A stretch of DNA of 64,000 nt from assembly GCA_033675545.1 (NCBI GenBank), contig JAWDGP010002436.1, positions 864,501 through 928,500 on the forward strand, read 5' to 3'. The position numbers were made by a program, and so were the translations under genes. Within the stretch, counting starts at the first letter, position 1. The number at the start of each line of letters is the position of its first letter. The notes beneath the pieces are model-generated. The model ran no database searches, was not told where the DNA came from, and saw only the letters and a program-made list of their open reading frames with translations. Shown here piece by piece: positions 1 through 64,000 of the stretch. The DNA is from Elysia crispata. Its lineage: Eukaryota > Mollusca > Gastropoda > Plakobranchidae.

Positions 1-632
1 TTCCCTTGCCTTCCGCCTTTTGCTTTTGTAGCTGTGTTCTTGGTTCATCGAAACTACAAGACAAAATGTTCAGCAAAGGTTAAAAACGTATTTACCACTA
101 CATTAACATGGTGACATGGTACTTGAAACTTGGTTGCTTAGTTTGTGCCACATACCAAGTGTAAACTTTTGTACACGTAATCAACAAATTACATCTTAAA
201 TCTCTTTGTAGAGAACTGTATAATTATGGATATTGTGCAAGCCAATGGCATCAAGTTTACGGGAGGTTAGGTCATCATATTGTTTGTGTACAAAGGTCTC
301 TACTTCAATCCTGTAAGGAAAAATATCTGGCTGAATATACAACAGGCAAATACAACTTCTAGAAGTCAAGATCAGTTTATCTGTAGATGACAAAATACCA
401 CTGTTGTTTTGCTTGCTGCTGAGATTAAGATCCAACCAACCCAATTTGCCTTACAAATCTCATCCTCGAGCTTTTGTTGCATGGTTTTCAATGTACTGAT
501 TGATAAACCTAGACAAAGGCCAGGTCAGTGGGAAACTTTTTGTGAGATGGAAACTAGCACATTTAAGAAAGGATTAAGAGGCTGAAATCGTTGCTTTTCT
601 CTCCTGTCCCTGACCAATGGTGTTTTACTCAC
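1..632 (-). other. intron after E24, no exon seen
   Basis: In the direction of transcription this is the start of the last intron. I looked for the conserved patched tail on the minus strand and did not find it. The longest open frame here (196-444) has no resemblance to patched. Moderately AT-rich, otherwise featureless. Confidence 0.7.
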
Positions 633-50678
<50,046 letters not shown>

Positions 50679-51006
50679 CTGGGGACAATAGGAAAACACA
50701 CACAACTTTACAAGTTAAGGTTTTTGTTTTCTATGAAAGCATGATTGTAATAAGGAAACATGTTCGAAGCTACCTATAAAGAACAAGGAAATCGTGTCAA
50801 CGCTTGGGAGGACGACTAAGTCAGAAAGCATGGTTTCCCACAATAAACCAATACTCGTGGCGTAATCAAATAAGCACACAAAGACTTTCGAGAAAGTCTA
50901 TAATTAGACGAAAATAGAATGACACCCAAAAAGAAAAAAAAATCACGAAGATATTGAAGGGGATCTCTGTATCACAGCAACGCTTGGGGATTTTAGGTGG
51001 AATAAA

Positions 51007-51061
<55 letters not shown>
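51007..51061. repeat. (GT)n and (GA)n
   Basis: GT switching to GA at about 51028. Confidence 0.95.
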
Positions 51062-51063
<2 letters not shown>

Positions 51064-51813
51064 CTGAGAGATCGAGAGATTGATTATTAAACGTTGAAAA
51101 GAATAAAAAGCCAAATTTGCATTATCAGATTATTTTTTTCATAGAGATTTCTGAACTGCATGACGATCTAAAACTTTAGTAGGAAAATAGTAGAGTGAAG
51201 CAGACCCTGTGTTGGGTAGTGCATGGCTGGGAACGCTGCATCTCAACACCTCTCAAGAATAGTAGAGAGACAGGCGACGAGGGATTGTCTTGGCAATTTT
51301 ACACCACATTTACTATAACCTCCATTTAGTCCAAGATTAATTCTTTTCTTGTACTCTATATTATAATTTGCAATTGCTGTGACCCGTTTTAGATTCGCAG
51401 CAAACTTTTTTTTTTCTGACTTCACTGGTCTCTTATTGCTTGGTTTCACAGCGTCTAAGCCTCTCGCAGAATCGTATTGAGAAGGTCGCCCTTCCTTGAC
51501 CTGGGAACCTAACAGTGACATAGTAAAATCCTCTGATGTGTGTAATAATAGTCAATCGGGATGGTGGGTATGTACTCCACATTGTGCGAATGAAGAAGTT
51601 TGAGAATGTGTCCAAAATCCAATGGAGGCACAGCCTTGAAGTTATATAATGTTCGCGCCAGAATCTCACATTGTTACGATTTGATACGAAACAACCCTAA
51701 ACGTTCTTGGTATAGGTATTTAGCATTTGGATAAAGGTACATAGGAGAATCCTGCAATATATGCAAGAACACCTTATTTTAACGGTTGTATGTATCCTAC
51801 ATTGTTTGAAAGT

Positions 51814-51818
51814 GAGAC

Positions 51819-51905
<87 letters not shown>

Positions 51906-51908
51906 GAC

Positions 51909-51941
<33 letters not shown>

Positions 51942-51942
51942 A
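51814..51942. repeat. GA with GACA interruptions
   Basis: About 130 nt with regularly placed CAGAGAGA variants. Confidence 0.95.
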
Positions 51943-52355
51943 GAGATAGCGGAAGATGGTATGAGGAAGAGGACGAGGCAGAATGAAAGTAAATTAAGAG
52001 AATTTGTGTGAGGAATAGAAAAAAGACAAAAGAGCTTGGAGTATTTAAAAGACATAACAGAGATCTCATGATTGCATAGAACACATTAAAAATGCCATAA
52101 ATAAAATGTTGGGGCAAGTTTAGCCTACGTCTAACACATTAAAAGTGGACGCATGTAAGTATCAGACCCACCATAAATTCCACTCATTTCCTAGTACATA
52201 ATGAAAAATAAAAGTTTAAAACATGATTTGATCAATATCTGAAAACCATCGGCGTAAATATGATAGATAAGGATCTCAGATTGACAGACACACGTCCTGA
52301 CGTAGAGGCTGAAGGTCGGAATAGAGAGAGACGGAGAGAAAACGGTATGCGCTTA

Positions 52356-52367
<12 letters not shown>

Positions 52368-52433
<66 letters not shown>
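52368..52433. repeat. (GA)n
   Basis: Perfect array. Confidence 0.98.
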
Positions 52434-52437
<4 letters not shown>

Positions 52438-53408
52438 TGATGAGAAAAATTCAGAGAGAAGGTAGTCCAACGGGTTTGTATGGAGGCGTGGATTTACGTG
52501 GCATCCCATTGAACTCTCTGTAGCTGTTGCTCCCTTTTATTCAGGTGAGTGGAAAGAGAGAAAGAGAGGGCGCTCTTCATCGGCCGGAAGAGCTGCCAAC
52601 ATTCTGAAACTTGAGGGCACCTTAGTCTCCGAGGATCATCCTCTAGCACACGCGTGGGTTGTTCCCTCTGTTTCTTGTCGGACAGGAAAGGTTAAGTTTG
52701 TTGGGTGGTACACAAAAAAATACAGATCCGAGAGAATGCTTTGCGTTCAGTGGCTGAGCAGTTGAATCAACCAACTATCTGCTGCTTCGTGAGATCCACT
52801 CGCTGCTCTTCTCTGGCAGTGGTGGAGATTCAGAGAGCAGTGGTGCCCCCTCTGGCAGGTGTTTCTATGAAGGTCACTCGACAATAAGGAACCTAACCTA
52901 CATTTTACAGCAGGTCCCTTTACTGGGCTGTCGCGCGAAAGAATGCTCCTAAAATAAGAGTCCAGGGACAAGACGAGCATAGCGCTTTACTTTATCATGA
53001 AGACAACCAGACATTGTTCTTCATCATGACTGGAAAAAAAAACGCTCTGCACTACGGCTGCCAAAGTCCTGGATAGAAGGCGGAATAAAAATAAAAAACA
53101 GGAGGAAAGAGAAAGCGATAAAAGTCAGAGAAAAAAAATAACAAACTACCCTAGTCGGCATCGTGGTGTACTTGTTGTGGTGATGGTGGTTAGTGGAAAA
53201 AACTTTGGGTCATTTCGATTACTGTTAGATTAAAGAAGATAATTTATGATGTCTGATGTTTATGGTGTAGAAATAACTGGGGCCTCTCCTTTCATTTCCT
53301 ACAACCTTTCCTTCTTGGTGATTCTTAAACCAGTAAAGCTTTCTCCAGCCCCTTTTATCAACTCAAAAGATTTCAAGAAAATATCCATTCAATCGGTATA
53401 CTGGTACA

Positions 53409-54017
53409 TGGTGCTCATTACATGAAAGTTTTTCCCAATCACCAACTGACGCTCACAACATGAGAATAGGTGCCCGTCGCCCACGGACGCTCGTTACATG
53501 ATAAATGCTTCCCCACCAGCCTACCGGTGCTCATCACATGGGTAATGCTTCACGACCAGCCTACAGGCGCTGATCATATGAGCCATGCTTCAAGACCAGC
53601 CTACAGGCGCTGATCATATGAGCCATGCTTCAAGACCAGCCTACAGGAGCTGATCATATGAGCCATGCTTCAAGACCAGCCAACCAACCCTGATCATATG
53701 AGCCATGCTTCACGACCAGCCTACCGGTGCTCATCACATGGGTAATGCTTCACGACCAACCTACCGACCCTGATCATATGAGCCATGCTTCACGACCAGC
53801 CTACCGACCCTGATCATATGAGCCATGCTTCACGACCAGCCTACCGACCCTGATCCTATGAGCCATGCTTCACGACCAGCCTACAGGCGCTGATCATATG
53901 AGCCATGCTTCACGACCAGCCTACCGACCCTGATCATATGAGCCATGCTTCACGACCAGCCTACCGACCCTGATCATATGAGCCATGCTTCACGACCAGC
54001 CTACAGGCGCTGATCAT
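53409..54017. repeat. 40-bp minisatellite, about 15 copies
   Basis: The core unit is GAGCCATGCTTCACGACCAG then CCTACCGACCCTGATCATAT. Copies on the left (53409-53520) are diverged and those on the right nearly identical. CCTACCGACCC and CCTACAGGCGC subtypes are interspersed. Confidence 0.95.
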
Positions 54018-54168
54018 ATACAGGCGCAGATAGACTGAGACACAGAGAGATAGGAAAAACAGAAAGAAAGTGATAGAACAAAGAAGGGAATAAGGTGACA
54101 TAAAGAGAGCGAGAGAAAGAAAAAAAAAGCAAAAAGATGAAATCAGAACAAGAAAGAGAAAGCGAGAT

Positions 54169-54171
<3 letters not shown>

Positions 54172-54262
<91 letters not shown>
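54172..54262. repeat. (GA)n
   Basis: Perfect array of about 90 nt, 155 nt right of the 40-bp minisatellite. Confidence 0.98.
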
Positions 54263-54265
<3 letters not shown>

Positions 54266-55189
54266 GAATAAGAGCACAGCGAGTTAGTAAAAGAGATTTG
54301 AAATGAAGACGCTAAAACTTGTAGTTGAAATGACAGAGAGTTTTTACCCAGAGCATCTTGAATTTAGCTGCTGCCATTAAGTTGGGATTCAGCACTGTGT
54401 CTAAAAGACCGGCCTGCTTTCAAGCGTTGCGCCAAAGGGTTGACTTAGTGGAGTTTATAGCCTGGCGAGTCACAAGGTCAACTCGATTAACGAGCAGCAA
54501 CAAAGAAACGTCGCTTTTGACCTTGCGCTGCGGCGCTTCCTGTGCGCATCTCGCATAATTATAGAAATAAGCGAGACTTTCTTGTAAATAGCTTTCCTAA
54601 TTTTCACTGATCAGTCGGAATCTATGCCATACAAACTAAGTATATCTGGCAATTTTTTCAAAAAGATAAAAAAATAAAAGGCCTAAATAATTGTCTTTCA
54701 TTTTCTTTTTTCTATCTCTTAAGCTTATGCTTTACCTCTCCGTATCTACAATCTCTATCAAAACTCGTCTCCTTTTCCAGCAAGCGTAAAACAAAAAAAA
54801 AACAAAAAATAGCACTGCAAATTATCTTGCTATGTGCTGTTGTTTATTGAGTTTCAGCTCATAACCCATTCTATATCATTTCCAGCCCGATGTCTTCTCT
54901 TCTTGTGATTTCTCGTTCATTAATGTTAACCGTATCTCTTCTCCGAGCGCGGCCTTTCCTGTCTTAGATCCCTCCTCATCTCATTACAACAGTTGGGTTG
55001 CTTTTTTTTTTAATTCAGGTCGCCTCAGTCGTCAAATTAAAGCAAAAGTTCTTAAGAAATTGTTTGAAGTCTTCTTACTAACTCTTGTAAGTCTTGCATG
55101 GAGACAATGCAGCAGGGACCCATACCGACACTGCCTCAGTCAACTGGTGACACACTGGACTCAACACACAGAGCAGCTTCTTTGCTTCT

Positions 55190-55206
55190 AACACACACAC
55201 ACACAC

Positions 55207-55295
<89 letters not shown>

Positions 55296-55300
55296 CTCTC
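55190..55300. repeat. CA / CT / TATC array
   Basis: A short CA run, then CT, then TATC. Confidence 0.95.
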
Positions 55301-55986
55301 TCGGTGTGCTTGGTGTGGGTTTGACACTCTAATCCATCTACCCAATGCACCTCCAAAGCAATCTCGTCGATCCTCTCCTCGCTCCTTCCTTGAGATAGCA
55401 GGGCAAGAGGCCGTTAGGATGAGACCGAGAGATGCTGCGCATGAGAGTTGAGACACACCTTCACACCCCACCAACCTGGACGATGGCGCCACACCGCAGA
55501 ACGATGAGCGACTCCCGGATAACCACATTGTGGACTCGGCATTATCTCGTTTTGTTATAACCGTGGTCTGTCTGAGCCATTATGTCTTCTAATCAATGCC
55601 TCTCAAATACAAAGATTATGTAGACGCCGATCCTCACTTTGACATTTCTTTTTGAAAGTAATAACATATAAAGAATTTTTTTTTTCACAAGCAAATTAAG
55701 TTAGAAAATAAAACAAAGGGACATTAACGACATGTTTAAGGAGGACGTTCATCCCAGGGCGATAAACCGAAATGTAAAAAAAAAGAAGAGAAATTGTGGG
55801 TGGAGAATAAAATGACGAGGGTGGGGGAGGGGGTGAAATCGGCAATGCGATATTGATAACCACGCATTCATAGAGACAATAGGCCTCCCCTTAACCCTCA
55901 TGTGGATTTTGACGAAATAAATACAATTTATGCGTGTATTTCCCAGAAAGCTTTGGAACGTAGGAGGGAAAAGGGAAAGACAAGTC

Positions 55987-56110
<124 letters not shown>

Positions 56111-58462
56111 AGAGAGAGAGAAAGAGACATTGTGAGAAAAAGATTGGGGACGGGAGAGAAGGGAGAGGATGGGGACATACAGACAGACGGAGAGTGAAAG
56201 CGCATGGGAGGGGGAGGATATTGTGGAAGAGAAGATATTAGAGAAAGAGGGAAATGATGGTTATAGCGTCTTGTACAAAATGCAAAGTAGTAGTAGAGCT
56301 GTCATGCCCATGAGTAAATCAAAATTAAAGTCTTCTTGCATTGGTTGCTTTGGTAGACATCACACATCAATACCAAAAATAATGAAACAGCAATAACAAA
56401 AACAGAATGATGAAACAATAGAAACGCACAGAAGAAGCGTAATAGAAGGGTTGCAGTTCAAACAAGACGCTGTGTACTTTACAGAAAACTAAATTTAAGA
56501 CCTCACGCACATTAAATCTTTCCTCATGTATGAAAGAGGTTTACACCGTGAGCTCAAGAGCCTCTTTACTTCAGAACCGTGGGCGCCTCTCCCCTGCACA
56601 CACTAACTACGCCCACAAGCCAAATACACACAGCACTACACCCACACTTACCACAGTGCTTACACTGACGCTCGCCCGCCCAAGTTATCACATCGTCCTC
56701 CTGAAGATATTTTTCCCCTTCCTTTTTTTTTTCTTCCCTTTCCTTGTTTAAACCTGAACTTCCCCCTGTTCGACCTCGGCTGGCATTTTCCAATTCCATT
56801 CAGCACCTTCGCTGCCTGGTTGCACTGTTCTCCCCGGGCCTGCCAACTTCACGAAAACCATCGCCAGTTCCAAAACTTTCGAATTTCAGTAGGTAAATTT
56901 AACGCAAAGCCGGCCACGATTGGTAACAAAAGTTAGGTTGACTTCTAGACAAGATTTATGCCTTTACAATCATCAAACGCTAGGCTAATGGCAACGAAAG
57001 CGGCATTGAAGGAGTTCATTAGGTTATTTTGTGAGCATGATGCTATTTAACCAATTACGTGACGTCAACAGCCAAAAGTAAACTGGAGTCGCCATTAAAA
57101 TTCCTGGAAGACAAAGTGAATCGTGCCTTTAAGTAACAGAATAACAATATGTGTTGTGTTTGTCATAAAAATCCAAAACTTTTGTTACTTCGCGGTTATC
57201 AATTAGTTTGCGGTACCAGTAGTTCATCTTTTTACAAAATAAAATGGAAAGGATTTGTCCCTGTTTCCCATTATGTCCTTATCCTAGATATGTTGTTACA
57301 ACGGTACCGATTTGTTTTCGATTTTTTTCAAGAGCCCCTAAATAAATTGAAAAGAACCCATAATTCACCTCAAATTTCAGACCGTTTTGCTTCCTGTCGC
57401 TCAGAACAATCATCACTTGAATCGCTGTGGAACGTTAAGATGTTTTGTTTTTCACAAGTGCTGTAACAGCTTTCAGCTGACCCAAAAAAAAAAAAAAAAA
57501 ACCAGTATATATCTCCGAGGAATCTGGGATGTTTGGTAGGTCTACCTTTTGGTACAGGGTGCGTTCTCTTTTCTCACGAAGCTTTCGATTGTAGATCGTT
57601 GTGTCTGGTGCTAAGTACATTACACGCTAATCACTCCTGCCTACTTAGACGGGCTAGCTTTTAAAACTATCATTTTTTTCCCCCACCTGAGTTTCGCATT
57701 TGTGTCTGAGTCACATACGGTTTCAGTATTTCCTAATTGAATACTATTAGGTCGCCAAAAACATCAAATTTGTGCGTGAAAATAAGATGTAATGTGATGT
57801 GTGTGGGTTTTTGTTGTTGTTGTTGTTGTTTAGTTTGTTTACGCGTTGACTCGTGGTGATTTCAAAGTATTTATGCATCAATCCAAAACTGTGAGTCCCA
57901 TATTGTATCAATAAGAACCAAGAGAGAAGAGATGGTCGGGTGTTAAAGATGTTGACCCCAAATACTCCTGGAATTTTTCGCCACAGATTCGAGAAACTTT
58001 GAGGGGTGTTATTTTCACAGCTCTGATATGTCCGGTGAATTCGTCCCTGGCATGCTAGAACAAGAAGAGTTTAGACTAATTTTATAGCAGACGATACGGC
58101 TTAAAATAAAATTCAACCAACACATGACACTAGTGAACGTGCACTGTATAGATCGTTTACATCTCCGAAGTTATCATACACGCATTCACAAACAGACCCT
58201 TCCATTCTAGGTTATTCTAGTTAGCCATCATTGGTAGAGCACGTTGTGAAACTCATTCTTGTCAAAGATAGAGCTCGACTCAACAGTTAAATAAGAAGGA
58301 CGGGAGAATTATTTAAATTGCGAGTTGCCGCATCTATTATAAAAAACTAGTTTTGATCAAAGTGAAAAATATCTAAAACTATAAAGCCCATCTACAAAGA
58401 AAAAATTCAGCTGAGTGAAAAGTATATGGAAACGTACTTTCAAACCAACTGCTTTCTCTCGC

Positions 58463-58465
<3 letters not shown>

Positions 58466-58531
<66 letters not shown>

Positions 58532-58678
58532 GTCTCTTCTCTCTCTTTCTGTCGCTCTCTCTCTCTCTCTTTCTTCTCTCTCTTTCTGTCGCTCTCTCTC
58601 TCTTTTTTTATCTCTCTGACTCTCTTCTCTCTCTCTCTTCTCTCTCTTTCTGTCGCTCTCGCTCGCTCTCTCTCTCTC
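58466..58678. repeat. imperfect (CT)n
   Basis: CT with a recurring TTTCTGTCGCTCTCTCT variant about every 45 nt, a degenerate higher-order pattern. Confidence 0.93.
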
Positions 58679-58954
58679 CCGAGGAAGCGCTGTAAAGATA
58701 ACACCGCAGTTGAGGCTGTTTGAAAGAGGCAACACAGGCCTCGCAACAAGTTGCAGTAGACATTTTTCACACCGAGTCATACTATAGCTCTCCATAAATG
58801 TAGCTCTGTAAACGTTTTATGCCGCTTAAACTCATACCAAGATAAATGCGTGGCCGCAGAGGAAGAGGAGAAGAAACTCTTCAAGGGAAGGTTAAGTGTA
58901 AGTAAACTATTCAACCAAACCAACTGTGTGTTGATAAACTCAAACTACTTTCAT

Positions 58955-59230
<276 letters not shown>

Positions 59231-61080
59231 CTGCTTGAGGTCATGCGAACATCACGTGATATGTATGACATGGAAGTAAAAGAAGAGAAATAACTAGTGA
59301 AAATAGTTTAACATTAAATTGTCACATTAAAAAAAACACAATCTGAAAGAACAGAATCATTGAAAAGTGCATACACTCCATGGGTAAAAACCGTAAATTA
59401 TTTCCCTTTCTTGCGTTAGAGAGACAAAACATTTCAGGTGAAAGAAGTTATTAAAGGGAAAAATAAATTGACGGAGGCGAACCTAGGAAGAAAATTCAAA
59501 ACACGAGTGAAGGAACTCGATGAAGAGGCAGTGGGGTTTGAAAGCACACACGTCCTGCAGTTAGGTCAGGGCAGAACACTGACAGTGCTGCTCAAGTCAT
59601 AAGACGTCTGCACTGACGGGAAAACCCAGACAGGAAAGCCACCGTCAATGTTTGCCAAATTTAGGTCCATCGTGTATAGCGTCTAGGTCAAATTTATGCA
59701 TTATTTTTGTTAATAAACATAGCGCATCATTTCTACAAGGAATATATAGACGATTGAAAGAGTGCTTAGATTAACATACAAGAAAGGAGAGGATCTTGAA
59801 GAGAAAAGGGACTACACAAAGGCAAAAAAAGTTAATGAATCAAACAATGAATATTATATTTTAACAACTATTGTATTTGTATTTAAAATAGATTAAAAAA
59901 AAAAAGGAAAGGAAAAACCCAAGACTAAATTATACAAGTTGCGAAACAAGACAGGAAATCAAGTTGCACTGAAGATGTTTATGCTATAACGTGCTTGACA
60001 TAAAATGACAGTGAGAGAGAAAGAGAAAGATAGGGAAGGAAAAAAAATACAAGGAAATATTCTGTAGATAGTAAGAGAGCTACACCTTGACAAGAACGGC
60101 TCAAAAAATGGACGAGTGCCAAAACCACACAGGATGCCGAATTCCAGCGCTAGACAAGGCCAAGGTAAGTCAGCCACAGACTGTCACTGTGTGTGTTTGC
60201 ATGGCCTGGTGGGACTCTGGGAGTTAAAAAAAAATGGCATTCTAGATTTTGACGGAAGAGAAATAGAGGCCTCGAATACCATTTGACACTTTCCGTTTTT
60301 TTGTTTTTTGTTTTTTTTTCCCGTAAACTAGTTTATTGAATTTGTTGTCCTGTTCGTCGTGGAAAGTATGTTAAAAGATGAAGAGAGAGCGAGCAAAAGA
60401 GACAGACAGACGGGCAGGCATAGGTTATCCACGATTGGAAAATATCGTAACACTAAAGGTGTAAATTCAATAAGTGAGATGAAATAATTATTGCTGTGTA
60501 AAATACACATTCACACACACACGCTATCTTAAGAGAAGTTTTTATTAGAAGTAATCATACGATATTTCACATGTATTTCAGCTTTGTCGGTGACAGCAAT
60601 TTGTCATGCCAGCATTACAAAGCGGACTTAGAAACGCTGTCTGAAGAATTTTCTGTTAGTTTACTCTGGTAAACCTCTCCTAAAGTTCAAGTTGGGAGTT
60701 GCCTTGTTTTTCATCTTTTCTCAAGTTAAAATTGGTTACTGTTTTGTCTTTAACCTTTGCTTAAGTTCACGCTGACAACGGTTTTATTTTTAGATTTATT
60801 CAAATATGCTTCAGGATAATTTCAAGTATCTTAACATTAATTTTTTCATGGTTCATTGGTTTAAAAATTTGGGGCCAGTTTCAACTGGCTGGGATAACGC
60901 AGAATCATATGATCGACGCTTGCCTGTCATGCTTTGCTTTGCTTTGTTTCTATATTATCGTAGCCTTTTCCCTTGCTTCCATATTTCTTTCTTTATCTAA
61001 TACTATATTTTTAGTGCGGTGATGTTCTCTTTTTTCTTTGTTTTTTTTTTTTTTTTTTTTTGTTCGAAAAAGGGGAATGT

Positions 61081-61084
<4 letters not shown>

Positions 61085-61148
<64 letters not shown>
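61085..61148. repeat. (GA)n
   Basis: Perfect array; a poly(T) run lies 25 nt to its left. Confidence 0.98.
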
Positions 61149-61150
<2 letters not shown>

Positions 61151-62050
61151 GAGTGGGAAGAATTTCATAACTATAGGCTAATGCTATTCACACAAGACGC
61201 AATCCTGCCTCACTTGAGATATGAGAGTGAGACGGTTCCTACTTGACATTGATCGAATGAGCCGATATTGGTATCCCCTTCGAAAAAAATGTACAAGCCT
61301 GCATTTTAGACCGAAGAACAAAGAATAGAAAGTAGTACATCGCGCTTTCTGGGCTTCTCTCTGTGAAATATTATTTTAAAACACAGCAAAGTGATTGAAG
61401 TGACGGGGTGGAGGGGTCAGCAGACGATATCTGGAGCTTAAAAAATGCAATCGGCCCCCCCATGATGGTAATACTAATCGATAGCGCAAGGACAAAGCAG
61501 CGAACTTGTCAAAGATGTAAATCAAACTGTGAGGCGAATAGTCGAGTATCCAAGCTGAACAAAACAGATGGGCCTAACTGATGAAAATAAGAAGATAGCA
61601 ATTTCAAGATAGACCATAGAAAGTTGAGCTGCCAAAGTCAATCATCTCAGTTTTTTAACCTTGGAACTCAAAGTAAAATAGGGAATCAGAAAAATATTAG
61701 AACAAACGAGATCCGAGAACGAAACCTCAGGAAATCGAGAGGTGTCCTTGAGGATTGACCTGAGGTCATCAAGCGCCAGACCGAACTGCTACACGCTCCA
61801 ATAAAAAAAAAATTATCTACATCAAGTTGTAATTGCTGTTCGGTTGCATTGTTATCATTAAATATAATGGAATAAGATGCTGCTTCTGAAAAGCCTAAGG
61901 TCTAATGCTCATATAGCCCTCAGACTAAGGACACTACAGACTGAGGAGACTAAAGCTTAGTGGATCATACAAAGCCGTCAGATTTAGGAAGTTTCGGCTT
62001 TTTAGTCATTATAACCCTCATGATGAGGAAACTAAAGTACATGTATGGAG

Positions 62051-62277
62051 AAGCCACTTAGCCCTAAAAGTGAATCAAATCAGTCTAGAGTAGTCACATA
62101 GCCTTAAAAGTGAAGAAATTCTAGAGTAGTCACATAGCCCAAAAAGTGAAGAAATTCTAGAGTAGTCACATAGCCCAAAAAGTGAAGAAATTCTAGAGTA
62201 GTCACATAACCCTAAAAGTGAAGAAAGTCTGAAGTAGTCCATAGCCTAAAAAGTGAAGAAATTCAGCCAAGTGGTCA
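62051..62277. repeat. 36-bp tandem repeat, about six copies
   Basis: The unit is AGTCACATAGCCCAAAAAGT then GAAGAAATTCTAGAGT. Degenerate relatives (ATAGCCCTCAGACTAAGGAC) extend the pattern left to about 61900. Confidence 0.9.
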
Positions 62278-63140
62278 CAAAGGTCTTGACCATGGATCTA
62301 GAGGCCACAGCCAAGCAGTCAAATAATCTATAGCCCTCTGACTAAAGAGGGTAATGCTTGGAGTTCACAAAGTGAGGAGACGAGTCGCCCAAATTACCTC
62401 GTCCCTTCGCAGTACGAGATGTAGTTCTTCATTTCCACGACCTCTAGTCAACTTTAGCAGATTTGTGAATAGACAATGTTCCGAGTCTGTAGCCGTGCAG
62501 CAGAGCGCAGACAATAGAGGAAGCTTCTGGGCGCGGTGTGCCCGTTGGCTTCTATTGTCTGCAACGCTGGTGGGTCTGAGGCACTTTTACACTCGCTGTG
62601 TCATTGTGTATGCGAAAGGGAGATATACAGGACATTCTCTATCCTTCTCCCTCTTCACTCGCTCCTTGCTGCGGTTGTTACCGATTCTCTTTCCTCCCAT
62701 AATTCTTCTTTTCTTCATAATAATCCTTATCTTTTTTTTTTTTAAATGCTCCAAGATTTTCGCATACCCTAGCTTTAACTAGAGAGATATGATTCAACAG
62801 AAAACCACGTAAAGATATAAAATTAGAATACACTGCTCTGCAGCCGCCACCCACCCCCACCCTCCCTCCATAAAAAAACAAGACTCTTGCTTCTTCTCCT
62901 CCACTTCTGCTCCTTCTTTTTCAATTACCGAGTTGAATTCTTGTTACGCTACTCTAATCTGATTCACCCTGCATGCCACTGGACATCACCACCGTCTTGC
63001 TTGTAAATTCATCTGTACCCCACAGACCTTTAGTGCTCTGGCCTCAGTCCTACGCTTTTCCTCCAAGAACACACTATAAAGGTCAAACCAACAACAGAAA
63101 ACAGAAATACAGCTCAATCTCATCAATAGCTCTCCCCCCC

Positions 63141-63146
<6 letters not shown>

Positions 63147-63175
<29 letters not shown>
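63147..63175. repeat. (CT)n
   Basis: Short array preceded by a C-run. Confidence 0.95.
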
Positions 63176-63178
<3 letters not shown>

Positions 63179-63590
63179 CACATTTCAACAAGTTTCGCTT
63201 ACCTAATTGTGCCTATTATGTAATTTTTTCAAAATTAAGAGGTTTTAAGATCCCTGGATAAAGTTGACTTGCAATTATTTTAGGTTGATGGGAGTAAGAA
63301 AGATTACAAAATGATGTTCAGTGACTAACACACCAAAAAATAAAAAACTTAATAATGAATATAAATGTAGTATGCAAGCTACCGCACCTGAAATCTAAAC
63401 AGTATTTACTAATATCGACCTCTTGAGATGCCAAAAGTAGGAGACATCATTGTATCCAAAATTAAAATCATCTGCAGTGTCTAAAATTGTATGAGGAAAT
63501 TCTTTATCGCAAGCACCTTGTAGCCCCACAAAGCACCAGGTTGTACTCTGAGATAAAAAGTCAGATCGAGAGAGGGCATGTGTGTGTGTG

Positions 63591-63690
<100 letters not shown>

Positions 63691-64000
63691 TCACCTGTTG
63701 TTTGTGAACTGTCTGCGTGTCGGAGAGTCGGCGAGTGAGGGAGCGTAGAAAGAATTCGCATCACTGTGCATATTCCAAGCATATATACATCTTATAATCT
63801 CTACTGATAACATCAGTGGTTCGCTGAACAAAAAGCCTCAAAGTTTGAATTTAGCGTCATTCCAAGCGTCGGTCAGAGTTGAGAATCAAACAAAGGATTA
63901 TCTCACATAAAAACCTCATCAGCATCGCAAACTAAATGTAAACATGTCTGTTGCGATAAGTAAAAGAAGCAGTACATTATTGTTTGCCTACTTTATTGTT

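Noticed and set aside
196-444. Final patched exon
   Set aside because: The translation shows none of the conserved C-terminal tail and cannot follow the E24 split codon with support.
53409-54017. CRISPR-like array (also the 36-, 37- and 68-bp repeats)
   Set aside because: Units are contiguous tandem repeats without unique spacers, in an animal gene.

Overview
This is eukaryotic, intron-rich DNA of about 64 kb. I recognise one protein-coding gene, patched, the Hedgehog receptor, lying entirely on the minus strand. Twenty-four coding exons can be placed between 50678 (5' side) and 633 (3' side). All have GT-AG introns, and the codon phase matches at every junction. Together they give about 1234 codons, running from just after transmembrane segment 1 to near the end of the cytoplasmic tail. 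The exons with the start codon and TM1 must lie beyond 64000, and the last exon lies before position 1. The protein sequence, the long introns and the very dense (GA)n/(AGT)n arrays suggest a lophotrochozoan invertebrate, most likely a mollusc and perhaps a gastropod. The lineage is an inference.

Layout, in gene order (right to left). 50679-64000 is the 3' part of a large 5' intron. 48063-50678 (E1-E3) and 32265-36083 (E4-E8) encode the first extracellular domain. 21845-32396 (E8-E11) encodes TM2-TM6, the sterol-sensing domain. 20429-21206 (E12-E13) encodes the central cytoplasmic loop with a PPPPY motif. 14407-16569 (E14-E18) encodes TM7 and the second extracellular domain. 1849-14155 (E19-E22) encodes TM8-TM12, and 633-1562 (E23-E24) the C-terminal tail.

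The rest is intron packed with repeats: dozens of dinucleotide arrays, five (AGT/ACT)n arrays, six minisatellites (36, 37, 39/45, 40, 68 and 73 bp units), one tRNA-derived SINE and one fold-back MITE-like element. Two minisatellites carry splice signals of the gene itself. The 68-bp array repeats a complete 3' splice site plus the first bases of exon E11, and the 73-bp array beside E5 carries donor-like sites.

Four perfect Gli/Ci consensus 9-mers (GACCACCCA) lie in the introns, where about half of one is expected by chance. This fits the known feedback in which Hedgehog signalling switches on patched. No second gene, functional tRNA, rRNA or CRISPR array was found.
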